Made by a program: the position numbers and the translations under genes
The notes under the pieces: generated by a model
Seen by the model: the letters and a program-made list of their open reading frames with translations, nothing else
Databases searched by the model: none
Told to the model about the DNA's origin: nothing
DNA from: Chrysomallon squamiferum
Lineage: Eukaryota > Mollusca > Gastropoda > Neomphalida > Peltospiridae
Reading direction: 5' to 3'
Assembly: GCA_012295275.1 (NCBI GenBank)
Contig: CM022667.1
Location: forward strand, 15,774,805-15,788,304
Length of the DNA: 13,500 nt
In this document: positions 1-11,497 of the stretch, in pieces
Layout of the letters: every line of letters begins with the position of its first letter
How positions within the stretch are numbered: position 1 is the first letter of the stretch

Positions 1-275
1 TAATACTACTAATAGTAATGCAAATAACAGTTATCATAACACGAAAAAAACTATGAAAAAAATAGATAAAAAACAAAATAAATAAATAAATACATAAATA
101 AATAAATCAATAAATCAATAAAAAAGAAAAAAAAAAAACAAATAAAGAAATAAATAAATAACACAAAGAGAAAAGAAGTAAGAAAATTGAGATACGTCTG
201 CTTCTAAATACAGAATTGAAGTGATGAAAGCTCATACCTTAATGTCGGATATTCTGAGTTACTTTAAAGTTAACC
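1..275. repeat. Repeat block A, copy 1 (cut by the window start)
   Basis: Contains a short TAATACTACTAATA stretch, AACACGAAAAAAACTATGAA, an (AAAT)n-rich segment at 75-165, and a conserved stretch at 162-275 including GAGATACGTCTGCTTCTAAA. It recurs at 11166-11497 and 12971-13305. In all three copies it directly precedes a pyruvyltransferase pseudogene. Confidence 0.88.
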
Positions 276-1213
276 TACAAATTCAGTCACTAGACCTATT
301 GGTGGAAGCCATCTTTGTAAGTGTTGAGCAATATCAAGGCCAGAGACAACGTCTGCGAGATGTCATTAGTCAGTAAAACATTTTGAACACTTCGTGTCCA
401 CGTGTTGTGAAAAGAAGAAAGTTTCTTGTTCTCGTTGTCAATCAACACGTGTGGTATGTTGAGCAGCGTGCTTAAGATATGTCCGTGAAGACGATCAGTG
501 ATGACCACACGTCCTCGCTGCAGAAATACAAACCCTGTTGTGTGCCATGGTTGTTATGACGCTGGTCGTTATCCAGTTCAACAAGTCGGCTACGTGAACC
601 GTTACGGTTTTTGGTATCTTGTTTCTATCACACAAATAACCAGGGTTCTTACAGTAAGACCTCTGTAGCCAAAGATGACATAAATAAACGAAATTCACCA
701 ATTTGAAAAGACATGTCCGGGACTAATATAAATTTAGTTAGGTTGTTGTTCTTGTATTTCAGAGCGATGTTTTAGCACTGTCTGTATCTGAGAATTATCA
801 TCTGGTTAGGATTACAGCAGTGAAATTTCTTACATAAATCAAAGTGATTCCCGCTCTACTAGTTGTGAGGTACAAAAATACTCTGAAGGAAAATTACTGA
901 ATTGAAGTCATCCAATATTGGAATACTAGTTTTTCTTATTTTATCATGGAGAAACTATCCTATAAAATTCCGTCCTCCAAGAAAGAATATTACAAGTTCA
1001 TCCTTGGAATAATGTTTACTAAACTTTTGCGAATATCCTTATGACTCTTTAAAATATAAGTTTAATTCCCAGAGGTCTTAGAAAGTAAACTCCACCAACT
1101 GTAATGGCGGACTCACCTTTATTTTCACAAACTAAAATATGAAAGATAAATGCATATATAAATTTACCTAAGAGATGCTGAAATAACTCGACCTGAATTC
1201 TTTGAGTTTCAGG
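276..1213 (-). pseudogene. Pyruvyltransferase pseudogene copy 1
   Basis: This aligns collinearly with 6100-7091 of the intact gene, covering roughly residue 122 to the C-terminus. It lacks the 5' part: no signal anchor, no exon 1. Damage seen: a 1-nt loss near 305 that produces an early stop, a shift with about 17 nt missing near 525-580, and a 26-nt deletion near 1045 that removes the segment around CLCYDCEKK. The stretch at 380-525, including TDRLHGH, is nearly identical to the intact gene, while the rest is visibly more diverged. It ends abruptly after GAGTTTC, where repeat block R begins. It cannot encode an active enzyme. Confidence 0.93.
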
Positions 1214-1782
1214 TATGATCAATTAATTAAACTTTTATTTAAACTTCAAAAAATATGATTTAAGTTTGATCCGATAATTCTAAACTTGTTGAGAATTTAA
1301 TAGCCTTCAAACATAACAGTTTTGAAAGTGGATGATATAGAAAACAACAACAACAACAACAACATCTTAAGAAGAACAAAAACAAGAACAAAGAGAACAG
1401 CAACAATAATAACAACAAAAACAAAAACAACGACGGTAATGATAAGAGAATGAAGAAGAAGAAGAAGAACAACAACAACAACAACAACAACAGCAGCAAT
1501 ATTCATAATGTTCATGCTGCTGTTTAAGATGTTTCGGACTAAAATCTCTAACATAAACCGTTATTTTTAAATATGATCTCAACAGTGACAAGTTACACGT
1601 CACAAACAATCTTCATTTGTAATGCATATCACAGTAACATTCTTATATAAGAGCAGTGCATAGTTCTCAGTTACTAGGAGTATCAGACAGAGAAGCAGTT
1701 TTATTTTGTTTTGTTTTATTATATTTTTATTATATTTTTCCTCATTTCTATTTATTAATTTATTTTCTTATTTATTTATTTG

Positions 1783-1841
<59 letters not shown>

Positions 1842-2282
1842 CTTATATTAATTGTCAGGAGTTTGAATCGACGAAATTAATAAAAAACAGTCTCAGTGAT
1901 AAATTAACTGATCTTTTGCATAAACTTTTCAATTACTGAGTTTAATGGACTTTCTAAACTCAAAGCTGGACAAATGTAATACATCAACAACAACGACAAT
2001 AATAATAACAATAATAACAACAATACTACTACTAATAATAATAAAGATAATGATAATAATAGCAATAAAAACAACACGAATAACAATCGCAACAACGGAA
2101 TAATTAAGAAAGAAATCTTTGAATACTTTTTCAGAAACCCTAACATTAAAGCATTCGAAATTTCTTATAAGCTGTTTTAGTTTGATATGAGGTAAAATTA
2201 ACTTTAATAGTAAGCTGCTACATGCAGGAGAAAACTTGTCTTTAACACAATTTCTCAGATATAATGATTTTGTCTTCTTTTG
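1214..2282. repeat. Repeat block R, copy 1 (right part missing)
   Basis: Begins ATGATCAATTAATTAAACTT. It then holds a (CAA)n-rich stretch (1340-1500), a conserved stretch (1515-1690), (TTA)n (1784-1841), a second degenerate copy of the start motif near 1898, AAC/AAT repeats (1985-2095), and a conserved tail to TTTGTCTTCTTTT. The terminal 550 bp present in copies 2-4 are absent. No coding evidence. Confidence 0.88.
1784..1841. repeat. (TTA)n microsatellite
   Basis: About 19 perfect TTA units inside R copy 1. Its poly-Tyr, poly-Leu and poly-Ile readings are not genes. Confidence 0.97.
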
Positions 2283-2857
2283 TTTTCGAATGGATATCCG
2301 TAGGAATGAATTTTCAGTCAGCGTTTGAGTAGCTGAAGCTTAAATCATTTAATGATCAATTAATTAAACTTTTATTTAATCTTTAAAAAAGATTATTTAA
2401 ATTTAATCCGATAATTCCAAAATTATTGATAATTTAATAGGCCTTCTAACAGTGTTGAAAGTGGATGATATACAAAACAACAACAGCAATAATAAGAAGA
2501 ACAAGAAAAAAAAACAGCAACAATAATAAGAACAAAAACAACAACAGAAACAACGACAGTAACAATAAGAGAATGAAGAAGAAGAACACAAATAACAACA
2601 ACAACAACAACAACAACTATAATAATAGTAATAATGATTTTGCTACTGTTTAAGATATTTCGGAATACAATCTTATCTAACATAAACGAATTCTTCCAAA
2701 AATGATCTTAACAGGAGATAACTCACACGTCATAAACAATCTTCTGTTGTAATGCATATCACAGTAACACAATGAATAGTTCTCAGTTATTAGGAGAATC
2801 AGACAGAGAAGCAGTTTTATTTTGTTTTAGTTTATTTTGTCTTATTTTTTTATCATC

Positions 2858-2894
<37 letters not shown>

Positions 2895-3775
2895 GTTATT
2901 ATTATTATTATTATTGTTATTATTATTATTATTATATTTTAATGTTCAAGATTTTCTTTCGAAACCAGACGCAGTGATCAGTTAATTAAATTTTTGTATA
3001 AACAATAACAACAACAACAACAACAACAGCAACAACGGAACAATTAAGAAAGAAAACTTTGAATACTTTTTCAGAAATCTTAACAGTCAAGCATTGTTTA
3101 TTTCTTAGAATCTGATTTAATTTGATATGAGGTAAAACTAATTTGAATAGTAAGCTGCTACATGTAGGACATAACTTGTCTTTAACAAAGTTTCTCAGAT
3201 ATAATGATTTTGTTTTCTTGTTGTTGTTCGCTGGGTTGTTTCTGGGTTAGTATATTTGCTGGTGTTGCTGTTGCTGTTCTTATTGCTGCTGGGTTTTAAA
3301 TAAAATAAAAAAAGATATTCCAAAATTAACACCACAGAGGGTTTCTAGAGTATATTAGTTTGAGGAGAACTACAGCGATACAGTTGATTTAAGAAAGAGA
3401 CAGCCATAATGAATTCGGCCGTATCGTTACATGGGTCAGTGACGCTTTCTCAAAACAACAAAAATAATACATTTTACTTGCAGTATACAATTTTAAAGAC
3501 AGATATCATGTTTTGCTATACAAATAAAGATTTAATTGAAGTCAAGAAAAAAAAAACATTGGGTGAATTCTTACAGTATCCAAATACTGAAATACTATCT
3601 TCGTGAAACTGGATTTCTGAAAAGCCACGTTTTCAACTTTAATAACATATCTTGTCAGCGAAAGGGGGCTGCAAATCATCCAGCCGTTTAGTAGATGACG
3701 GTCAAGTAGGAACAAAATATTATATAGACCGTGTCGTGTACAGACAAGCGACCCGTAGCGATCTTGTGTTGTAAT
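2283..3775. repeat. Repeat block R, copy 2 (full, with left extension)
   Basis: Starts with a left extension (2283-2351, containing ATCCGTAGGAAT) shared only with the copy at 9675. The core and the terminal part follow (3219-3775: GCTGGTGTTGCTGTTGCTGT, ATGAATTCGGCC, CCCGTAGCGATCTT). It ends where unique sequence begins at about 3776. No gene is supported. Confidence 0.88.
2864..2935. repeat. (TTA)n microsatellite with TTG interruptions
   Basis: About 24 units at the same position in R copy 2 as 1784-1841 in copy 1. Confidence 0.96.
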
Positions 3776-4055
3776 AGATACAGCAATATCATTCTCCTAT
3801 AAGAACACAGTTTTGTATTAACAAAAACATCAGAGATCCATTATGGAAAAGCTTTATTATTTTAATTTTTTTATTCTATTTAGTTATTTACGTATTTTTT
3901 ATTTAATTTTTGTCGTTCACAGGTGTAATCATAACAGCAGGAGTAGAAGCAGTAGCAGCAGTACTAACTGTAGATGTACAGCTGTAGTAATATAATACTA
4001 CTTGCTGTTGTTATGGTTGTACTAGGATTACTATTGCATGGCCAACATTTTCTCT
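3776..4055. other. Non-coding stretch with an imperfect hairpin
   Basis: No gene seen. Arms at about 3929-3946 and 3998-4016 (ATAACAGCAGGAGTAG against CTACTTGCTGTTGTTAT) could pair with a 3-nt bulge around a GCAGTAGCAGCAGTAC-rich loop. Confidence 0.5.
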
Positions 4056-4190
4056 CAGTCATTTCGCCTAATGCCTGAAATGTTTAGACATTTTGGCTAA
4101 CGCCCAAGACCGTCAGGCGTTTGGCCTAATGACTAAAATTTCCAGAAATTAGGCCAATCGACTGAAATCGGCCTATAGTCAGTGAATGAA
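4056..4190. repeat. Cluster of GGCCTAATGACTGAAAT-like repeats forming hairpins
   Basis: A motif near GGCCTAATGACTGAAAT recurs about five times in either orientation. GGCCTAAT (4123-4130) and ATTAGGCC (4148-4155) are perfect inverted arms. GGCTAACGCC (about 4095) and GGCGTTTGGCC (about 4117) are near-inverted. CAGGCGTTTCG at 4467 and CGCCTG at about 4507 recall the same motif 300 bp away. It may be a remnant of a small inverted-repeat element. Confidence 0.6.
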
Positions 4191-4750
4191 AAAGAACGGT
4201 TTTGAGTCGGATGAAAACATCTATTTCGAAACACACCAAGTAGAGTTCTATTTATTACAGCAGTTCAAAATTAAGTGATATCCTGAACTGCTGAAAACTT
4301 GTCATCAACATCTACAATTTTTATAGTCCCACTCAGAATATTATAAGGACTTGCACAAGACAAGTAACCAATTACAGAGCAAATTAAGCTTAATATATAA
4401 TTTGAACTGTAATTTTCAGTGATGTTAATGATAGCAATCGTTTTCCACAGAAACAATGTAATCATTCAGGCGTTTCGTTAGTGCTTTTGACAAAAAATAT
4501 TAATGACGCCTGGATTTATCTCATACTGATCATCTTTTGCTAGAAAAAATCCAAGATCATATTCGCATTTTTTCTACATCTAAAGAAAATATTTTGAAAA
4601 GTCTGTGGACTATAACTTGAGTTCAACAACCAAAAAAGTCTCGAAGTTGACACATGAAGGAATAGCTTTATTAATTAACAAAGAAACCGTTAACCAGAAA
4701 AATAGAAACAATAAAAAATATTATTATTATTACTATTACTATTATTATTA

Positions 4751-4800
<50 letters not shown>

Positions 4801-5279
4801 GTTATCCATTATTCAAATATTCCGATATAAGGTGTTGCAGGTATATTTACAGATACCCTGTATTAATCTTACGAAATGATGACATTTAAAAAATATAATG
4901 ACAATTGAAGTCAGTTTCTTAAAGTGAAAGATATTGAATGTTTTAAACAACATAACTAGTTTTAAACGTAAAGCAAACCTCCTGAAATATTTTCTGTTGA
5001 TTTCGCCTTTCGATTTTAATCTTAAGAAAATGTTCTGACTAAGGTAAATGCAAGAAGAAGAAAACAGGAAAAGAAGAAAAGAAAACTAAAACTGTAATTA
5101 ATTTTCTTAACAGCAACAACATTAGAATGTAAATAGAAATTAGTAATTTATTACAACTTTAAAAAACCCACATCATTATAATCCACTTTTCCTTTCTTTT
5201 AATGTCATTTGTAATCATATTTACAAAAAAAAATCAACCAAACAACATCTATATACATCATGATGATTCAAACCAATTT
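4191..5279. other. Unique AT-rich sequence without a recognisable gene
   Basis: Apart from the (TTA)n tract at 4717-4802 I see no coding signal. A 64-codon open frame on the minus strand (4465-4271) matches nothing I recognise and has no splice or codon support. Confidence 0.6.
4717..4802. repeat. (TTA)n microsatellite in unique sequence
   Basis: About 28 TTA units with early CTA and TTT interruptions, outside the R blocks. Confidence 0.96.
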
Positions 5280-5575
5280 AAAATATACGATTCGTCAGCT
5301 GAACCATTTTAATATATGTGTCATGAGATAAAGGTATTTTAGTATTAGAGTCGTGAGATAGACCATTTTAAAATTCGAGTCGTGAGATACACGTGTCCTA
5401 ATATACGCAATTTTAAAATGTGAGTTGTGAGATCACGAGATCAACTGTTTTAATATATGAGTAATTAGATAAAAATATTTTAACATATGCGTCGTGAGAT
5501 AAACTATTTTAATAATTATATCAGTTGTGAGATAAACTAATTTAATATGGCAGTCGTGATATAAAACTGTTGCAG
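5280..5575. repeat. Degenerate minisatellite, period about 30 bp, about nine units
   Basis: The unit reads about GTCGTGAGATAAACTATTTT plus AATATATGA. Unit starts fall near 5294, 5320, 5350, 5379, 5424, 5461, 5491, 5524 and 5553. GTCGTGAGAT is the best conserved part. Two units carry internal expansions (5379-5460). Confidence 0.85.
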
Positions 5576-6065
5576 AATACCAGACATGATTAGAGGCAAA
5601 CAACTCAAAGAAGGATCAAGTTTCGTAACACTAACGTCAGACGTAACTCATTTACGATTAATCTGCATACTAGGACAAACACTTATCTGCTTGCAGTATA
5701 CTTTCATGAATAGATAACTTTATTGATTTGTTGACTGATTAATATCAACCGATACTTGATTTTACTTTTCAATATACTATCATACCATCTAAGATGATTG
5801 CTTTTTGACAAATCCTATCCAATTTACTTCATATAAACATTGAAAAGTATTCGTTGTTTAATAAAACCTTCAAAACTTGACAATTCAAGTTCAGCTATGG
5901 AAACCAAAAATAGTTTGGAATATATGCGTTTCACACGTAATGTTTCACTCGAGGTATATATAAATAATAAAGGAAGAAAACGAAGTTCTCAAGCTTATCT
6001 AAACATATTACATTCTCCTAATTCATGGAGTAAATCTGTTGAAATGCAGAGAAAAACCTGTATTT
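5576..6065. other. Sequence downstream of the pyruvyltransferase stop
   Basis: Presumably 3' UTR and flank. An 81-codon plus-strand frame (5840-6085) starts at TTG and overlaps the gene's 3' end antisense, so I do not treat it as a gene. The candidate poly(A) signal lies at 5719-5724. Confidence 0.5.
5719..5724 (-). terminator. Candidate poly(A) signal AATAAA for the pyruvyltransferase gene
   Basis: The first canonical AATAAA I see on the minus strand, about 340 nt beyond the stop codon. A TATAAA variant overlaps the stop region at about 6070. In such AT-rich DNA, chance occurrence is likely. Confidence 0.3.
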
Positions 6066-7588
6066 TCAGTTTATATTGGTCTTAGCTACCTTCAATTCAG
6101 ACACCTCCATTACTGGACCTATTGGTGGAAGCTCGTCTTTGTAAGTGTTGAGCAATGTCAAGGCCAGAGACAACGCCTTCGAGCCGTTGTTAGTGAGTAA
6201 AACATAGCGAACACTTCGTGTCCACGTGTTGTGAAAAGAAGAAAGTTTCTTGTTCTCGTTGTCAATCAAGACGTGTGGTATGTTGAGCAGCGTGCTTAAG
6301 ATATGTCCGTGAAGTCGATCAGTGATGACCACACGTCCTCGCTGCAGAAACACAAAGCCGTTGTTCCTAATTAGGAAAGAATTTTCCATGTTTGTTGTGC
6401 CTCTAGGCGTTTTCCATCTCAACCAGTCGGATACGTGGACCGTTACATTGTTTGGTATCTCGTTTTTATCAGTCAAGTAACCGGGACTCTCTCTATCAGT
6501 ACGTTTCAACCAAAGGACGTCATATGTAGGCGACATGAAGCGACGAACTTCACCAATCTGAAAAGCCATGTCCGGTGCTAATATAAATTTAGTTAGGTTC
6601 TTGTTCCAGTATTTCAGAGCGATGTTCAACGACTGTCTGTCTCTCAGAAGTATCGTCAGGTTAGGATTACAGCAGTAAAATTTCTTACACAAATCAAAGT
6701 GATTCCCGCTGTACACGTTGTGAGGAACGAAAATACTCTGAGAGAAAATAATTAATGTGAAACTGTCGAATCTTGGAATAATATCTCTCCTGAGGTTATC
6801 ACTGAAAGGGTATCCAACAAAATTCCCTCCTCCATGAAACAATATGACAAGATCATCCTTGGAATATTTCTTACTTAAATTTTCCGCATATTCTTGTGAC
6901 TGCTTTTTTTCACAATCGTAGCACAAGCAGTAAAATACAAGTTTAATTCGCAGACGTCTTAGAAAGTAAACTTCACCAACTGTGATGGCAGAATCACCTT
7001 TGTTCTCAGAAGCTGAAACATCAAAGAGAAATGCGTATTTAAATTTACCTAGAAGATGCTGAAATAACTCAAACTGGATTCTTTGAGTTTCGTGGATAAC
7101 TTCTCTAGACGTAGACAAAAGAGGAGATAAGACATTTGTATTGTATACATGTTCACTAAGATTCCACCGGAGAAATGTTTCGATTTCTTTCTTGTGTTCA
7201 GCCAAATAGTTTTCATTCAGATCTGGATAGAGCTGTTCTTTGTCCACTAGTTGACGTGATTCAGCACCAAACGATCTGTCCTGAAAATCCCTTCCGTATT
7301 CGTTATTTAAAATGACAGGTTTGACTCGTTGTGTTTGTTGTACTCTGAATAAGAGAATTGACATCCCAGTGAAGAGAAGAATTGAAAACACGAACATTTC
7401 GATTCGTCGAGTACAAAACTTTGGTTTTGTTGAACCTGAAAACAGATTACATAGGAGTAAAGATAAATGTACATACAGGTTAACTTTTACAGAAGTGTAA
7501 AAGAAAACCCATCTTTTTATAAAATAGAAACAAAAATGAGTGTTAAAAGAAATTAAATTATTGACATACTTGTACAAAGATGTATCAT
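6066..7588 (-). CDS. Golgi-type polysaccharide pyruvyl transferase (two exons)
   Basis: I propose exon 1 at 7588-7570 (ATG plus five codons and one base), a 134-nt intron (GTATGT...TTTTCAG), and exon 2 at 7435-6066, giving 462 residues starting MIHLCTSSTK. Residues 21-36 are one hydrophobic segment after a basic stretch (TRR), so this is a type II signal anchor with a lumenal catalytic domain. Pyruvyl transferase family motifs follow in order: ENKGDSA (150-156), HGGGN (207-211), RDR (271-273), APDMAF (293-298), TDRLHGH (378-384) and DNENKK (398-403). The Arg and His of RLH are essential in fission yeast Pvg1p. Five N-glycosylation sequons (Asn98, 265, 286, 336, 423) fit a secretory location. 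The enzyme should transfer pyruvate from PEP to a terminal sugar, typically galactose, as a cyclic ketal. The exon-1 ATG context is weak, so translation may instead start at MFVF (7397, 443 residues). Three broken copies lie in the flanks. Family is secure; acceptor sugar is unknown. Confidence 0.92.
7436..7569 (-). other. Predicted intron 1 of the pyruvyltransferase gene
   Basis: The donor is CAA|GTATGT and the acceptor is a pyrimidine-rich stretch ending TTTTCAG|GTTC. Joining 7570 to 7435 completes an AGT codon (phase 1) and keeps the frame. The intron is 134 nt. It has no in-frame stop, so an unspliced message could also be translated in frame. Confidence 0.7.
7513..7521 (-). promoter_or_regulatory. 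TATA-like sequence inside the pyruvyltransferase intron
   Basis: TATAAAAAG on the minus strand, 78-86 nt upstream of exon 2. If used as a promoter it would give a transcript reading exon 2 without exon 1 and starting translation at MFVF (7397). An upstream ATG at about 7460 would then compete. AT-rich background makes this weak evidence. Confidence 0.2.
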
Positions 7589-7643
7589 GAAATGTGTGTC
7601 AATCGGTATATCATGAATAACAGCGGCAAAGAAACAATCAAAT

Positions 7644-7771
<128 letters not shown>

Positions 7772-7772
7772 C

Positions 7773-9088
<1,316 letters not shown>

Positions 9089-9469
9089 TTCAAGGAATGA
9101 TGTTTTAATCTGATGGTACTCAGTTTTTCACAGAAAATGCTGATAGACTCTGAAAATAACATAAATGTCGTAAGTACCCTGTTTTTCTTGTTATAATTGT
9201 GATGTATTGTTGATTTTTTGAAAGAGCAATATAACATTTTAATGTATAATTCATTCAGTATGTCAAATACGGTAAACCAGACGGAGACTAACTGGAAGTT
9301 AATTAGCAGGAGTGGGGATGTTGTTTCTTACAACTAATATCGGTGATGTTGTGTTTAGGAGTTTTTATTTCATTTTTTTTTTTATTTCATAAAGCTGTTA
9401 CACGCTGCTGCAATAGTCTCACGTCGTTCTCACAGAAGAATCATAAATGCACTATGTTGTTTCGAGTTT
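9089..9469. other. Transporter 5' flank
   Basis: Non-coding sequence between the proposed transporter ATG and the fragment at 9470-9640. It should hold the transporter promoter and 5' UTR. No convincing TATA box is visible. Two minus-strand AATAAA signals sit at 9364-9386. Confidence 0.45.
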
Positions 9470-9640
9470 TTAAACAGTGATGAGAGAGGTGTGCGGCTGA
9501 TGCGCTCTAGTGGGCATTTGACTGTTTAGTGTGTTGTACCCTTGGTCTTTTTTGGACGATGGTTTGGTGTGGACTTTCTTTTGAGGAAGCGGTGGGCGTT
9601 TGACTTCACAGAGATTAAGTTTCTTATTTTTGTGCTTTGT
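9470..9640 (-). CDS. Unidentified coding-like fragment, possible terminal exon or element remnant
   Basis: A 56-codon minus-strand frame ends at TAA (9470-9472). It lies in a less AT-rich island and carries a basic, proline-containing sequence including KRPPLPQKKVHTKPSSKK and ending HTSLITV. There is no good initiating Met near its start (one Met, near the end), so it would have to be spliced; GTGAAG|TC near 9608 is a weak acceptor candidate. Two AATAAA signals follow on the same strand (9386-9381 and 9369-9364), 84-105 nt past the stop, the second next to an A-rich run. It could be the last exon of a gene to the right or a decayed retroelement. I do not recognise the family. Confidence 0.3.
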   Translation of the reverse strand, partial: TKHKNKKLNLCEVKRPPLPQKKVHTKPSSKKDQGYNTLNSQMPTRAHQPHTSLITV

Positions 9641-10239
9641 TTACTCTAATGTGTTATTCTGTGTGTCATGTATTCCACAAACGAATGTGTATCCGTAGGA
9701 ATTCATTTTCGATCAGCGTTTGAATAGCTCAAGCATTAAATCGTTTAATGATCAATTAATTAAACTTTTCTTTAATCTTTAAAAAATATGATTTAAGTTT
9801 GATCCGATAATTCTAAAATTGTTTAGAATTTAATAGGCCTTCTACCATTGCAGTGTTGAAAGTGGATGATATACAAAACAACAACCACAACAGTAAAAAC
9901 AACAACAAGAAAAACAACGACAGGAATGATAAGAGAATGAAGTAGAAGAAGAATAATAACAACAATAATAATAACACTAATAATGTTTTCACTGGTGTTT
10001 AAGATGTTTCGGACTAAAATTTTCTCTAACATAAACCATTATTTTTAAATATGATCTTAACACGGATAACTCACACGTCATAAAGAATCGTCTTTTGTAA
10101 TGGGTTCCACATTAACTTACTTGTATAAGAGAAATGCATAGTTCTCAGTTATTAGCAGTATCAAAGGGAAAAGTATAGTTTATTTTCTTTGTTCCATTTT
10201 ATTTTGTCTTATTTTATTATCTTTATTTATTTATTTTGA

Positions 10240-10240
10240 T

Positions 10241-10275
<35 letters not shown>

Positions 10276-10291
10276 TTATTATTATTATTTT
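10240..10291. repeat. (CTA)n/(TTA)n microsatellite
   Basis: A run of CTA units passing into TTA units inside R copy 3. Copies 1 and 2 have TTA only, while copy 4 also has CTA, so copies 3 and 4 are closest relatives here. Confidence 0.96.
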
Positions 10292-10404
10292 AATAAAAAC
10301 AGACGCAGTGATCAATTAATTGAACTTTTGTAACAACAGTAATAATAATAACATTAACAATAACAATGATAAAGATAATACTAATAACAATAACAACAGC
10401 AGTA

Positions 10405-10406
10405 AC

Positions 10407-10454
<48 letters not shown>

Positions 10455-10477
10455 TATTATTATAATAATAATAATAA
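10405..10477. repeat. (AAT)n microsatellite with a central inversion
   Basis: About 24 AAT units with a short switch to ATT near 10452-10461, so it is self-complementary. It is also complementary to the TTA part of 10275-10291. Confidence 0.95.
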
Positions 10478-11165
10478 AATGAGGCAAAATTAACTTTAAT
10501 AGTAAGCTGCTACATGTAGGACATAACTTGTGTTTAACAACGTTTCTCAGATATAATGATTTCGTTTTCTTGTTGTTGTTAGCTGGGTTGTTTCTAGGTT
10601 AGTGTATTTACTGGTGTTGCTGTTGCTGTTCTTATTGCTGCTGGGTTTTATATCAGTTATATTTATTATAACTAGAAAATAGAATAAAAAGATATTTGAA
10701 AATTAACACCACAGAAGGTTTTTAGAGTATGTTAGTTTCAGCAGAGCTACAATGATACAGTGATACAGTTGATTTAAGAAAGAAACAGCCATAATGAATT
10801 CGGCCCTCTCGTTACTTTGGTCAATGACGTTTTCTCAAAACAACACAAATAATACATTTTACTTGCAGCATACAATTTTAAAGAAAGATATGGTGTTTTT
10901 CTATACAAATAAAGATTTAATTGAAGTCAACATAAATGCAAATTGGGTGAATAGTTACAGTTTGTGTGAAATATGCAAATTACTAAAACACTATCTCTGA
11001 AAATCTAGATTTCTGAAAAATCACGTTGTCAAGTTGAATAACGTAGCGTCTCAGTGAAAGAGGGCTAGAAATCATACAGCCGTTTGGTAAATGACGGTCA
11101 ACTGAGAGCAAAATATGTAACATTAACCGTGTCGTGTACAGACAACCTACCCGTAGCGATCTTCT

Positions 11166-11497
11166 ATTGTATTCGCTATGGACAAAAATAAAATGCTGCT
11201 ATTAGTACTACTACTAATACTACTAATAATAATGCAAATAACAGTTATGATAACACGAAAAAAACTGTGAAGAAATAGATAATGAACAAATTAAATAAAT
11301 AAATAAATACATAAATAAATAACTAAAAAAAAAAAAAAAATTAAAAAAAGAAAGACACAAACAAATAAATAAATAACACAAAGAGAAAAGAACTAAGAAA
11401 ATTGAGATACGTCTGCTTCTAAATACAGAATTGAAGTGATGAAAACTCACACCTTCATGTTGGCTATTCTGAATTACTTTAAAGTTAACCTTCAAAT
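11166..11497. repeat. Repeat block A, copy 2
   Basis: Follows R copy 3 without a gap (AAAATGCTGCTATTAGTACT onward). It shares the (AAAT)n segment and the GATACGTCTGCTTCTAAATA stretch with 1-275, and leads into pseudogene copy 2. Confidence 0.88.

Larger units (their letters stand above)
9675..11165. repeat. Repeat block R, copy 3
   Basis: Collinear with 2283-3775 in the same orientation, including the left extension, (CAA)n, (TAC/TTA)n at 10240-10291, (AAT)n at 10405-10477 and the terminal part. Together with copy 2 it brackets the intact gene pair as direct repeats about 5.9 kb apart. Confidence 0.88.

Noticed and set aside
1656-1939. Plus-strand frames with long poly-Tyr or poly-Leu
   Set aside because: Produced entirely by the (TTA)n tract; the same tract gives different homopolymers in each frame.
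1260-2683. Open frames with poly-Leu, poly-Val or poly-Cys runs on the minus strand
   Set aside because: They are translations of CAA/AAC/TTA simple repeats inside R blocks, have no family signature, and the reading changes between repeat copies.
3409-3606. A small frame starting MNSA, repeated at 10794-11000
   Set aside because: It is present in three R copies, but the copy at about 12597 has a frameshift and the differences between copies are not mainly silent. It looks like repeat sequence, not a selected peptide.
6066-7577. Single-exon 503-residue reading of the pyruvyltransferase
   Set aside because: It begins at TTG and reads through what looks like an intron (GTATGT to TTTTCAG). The spliced model starts at ATG and gives a normal short cytosolic tail before the anchor.
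11223-11495. 90-codon minus-strand frame rich in Phe, Leu and Tyr
   Set aside because: It covers the (AAAT)n part of repeat block A; it is compositional, not a membrane protein.
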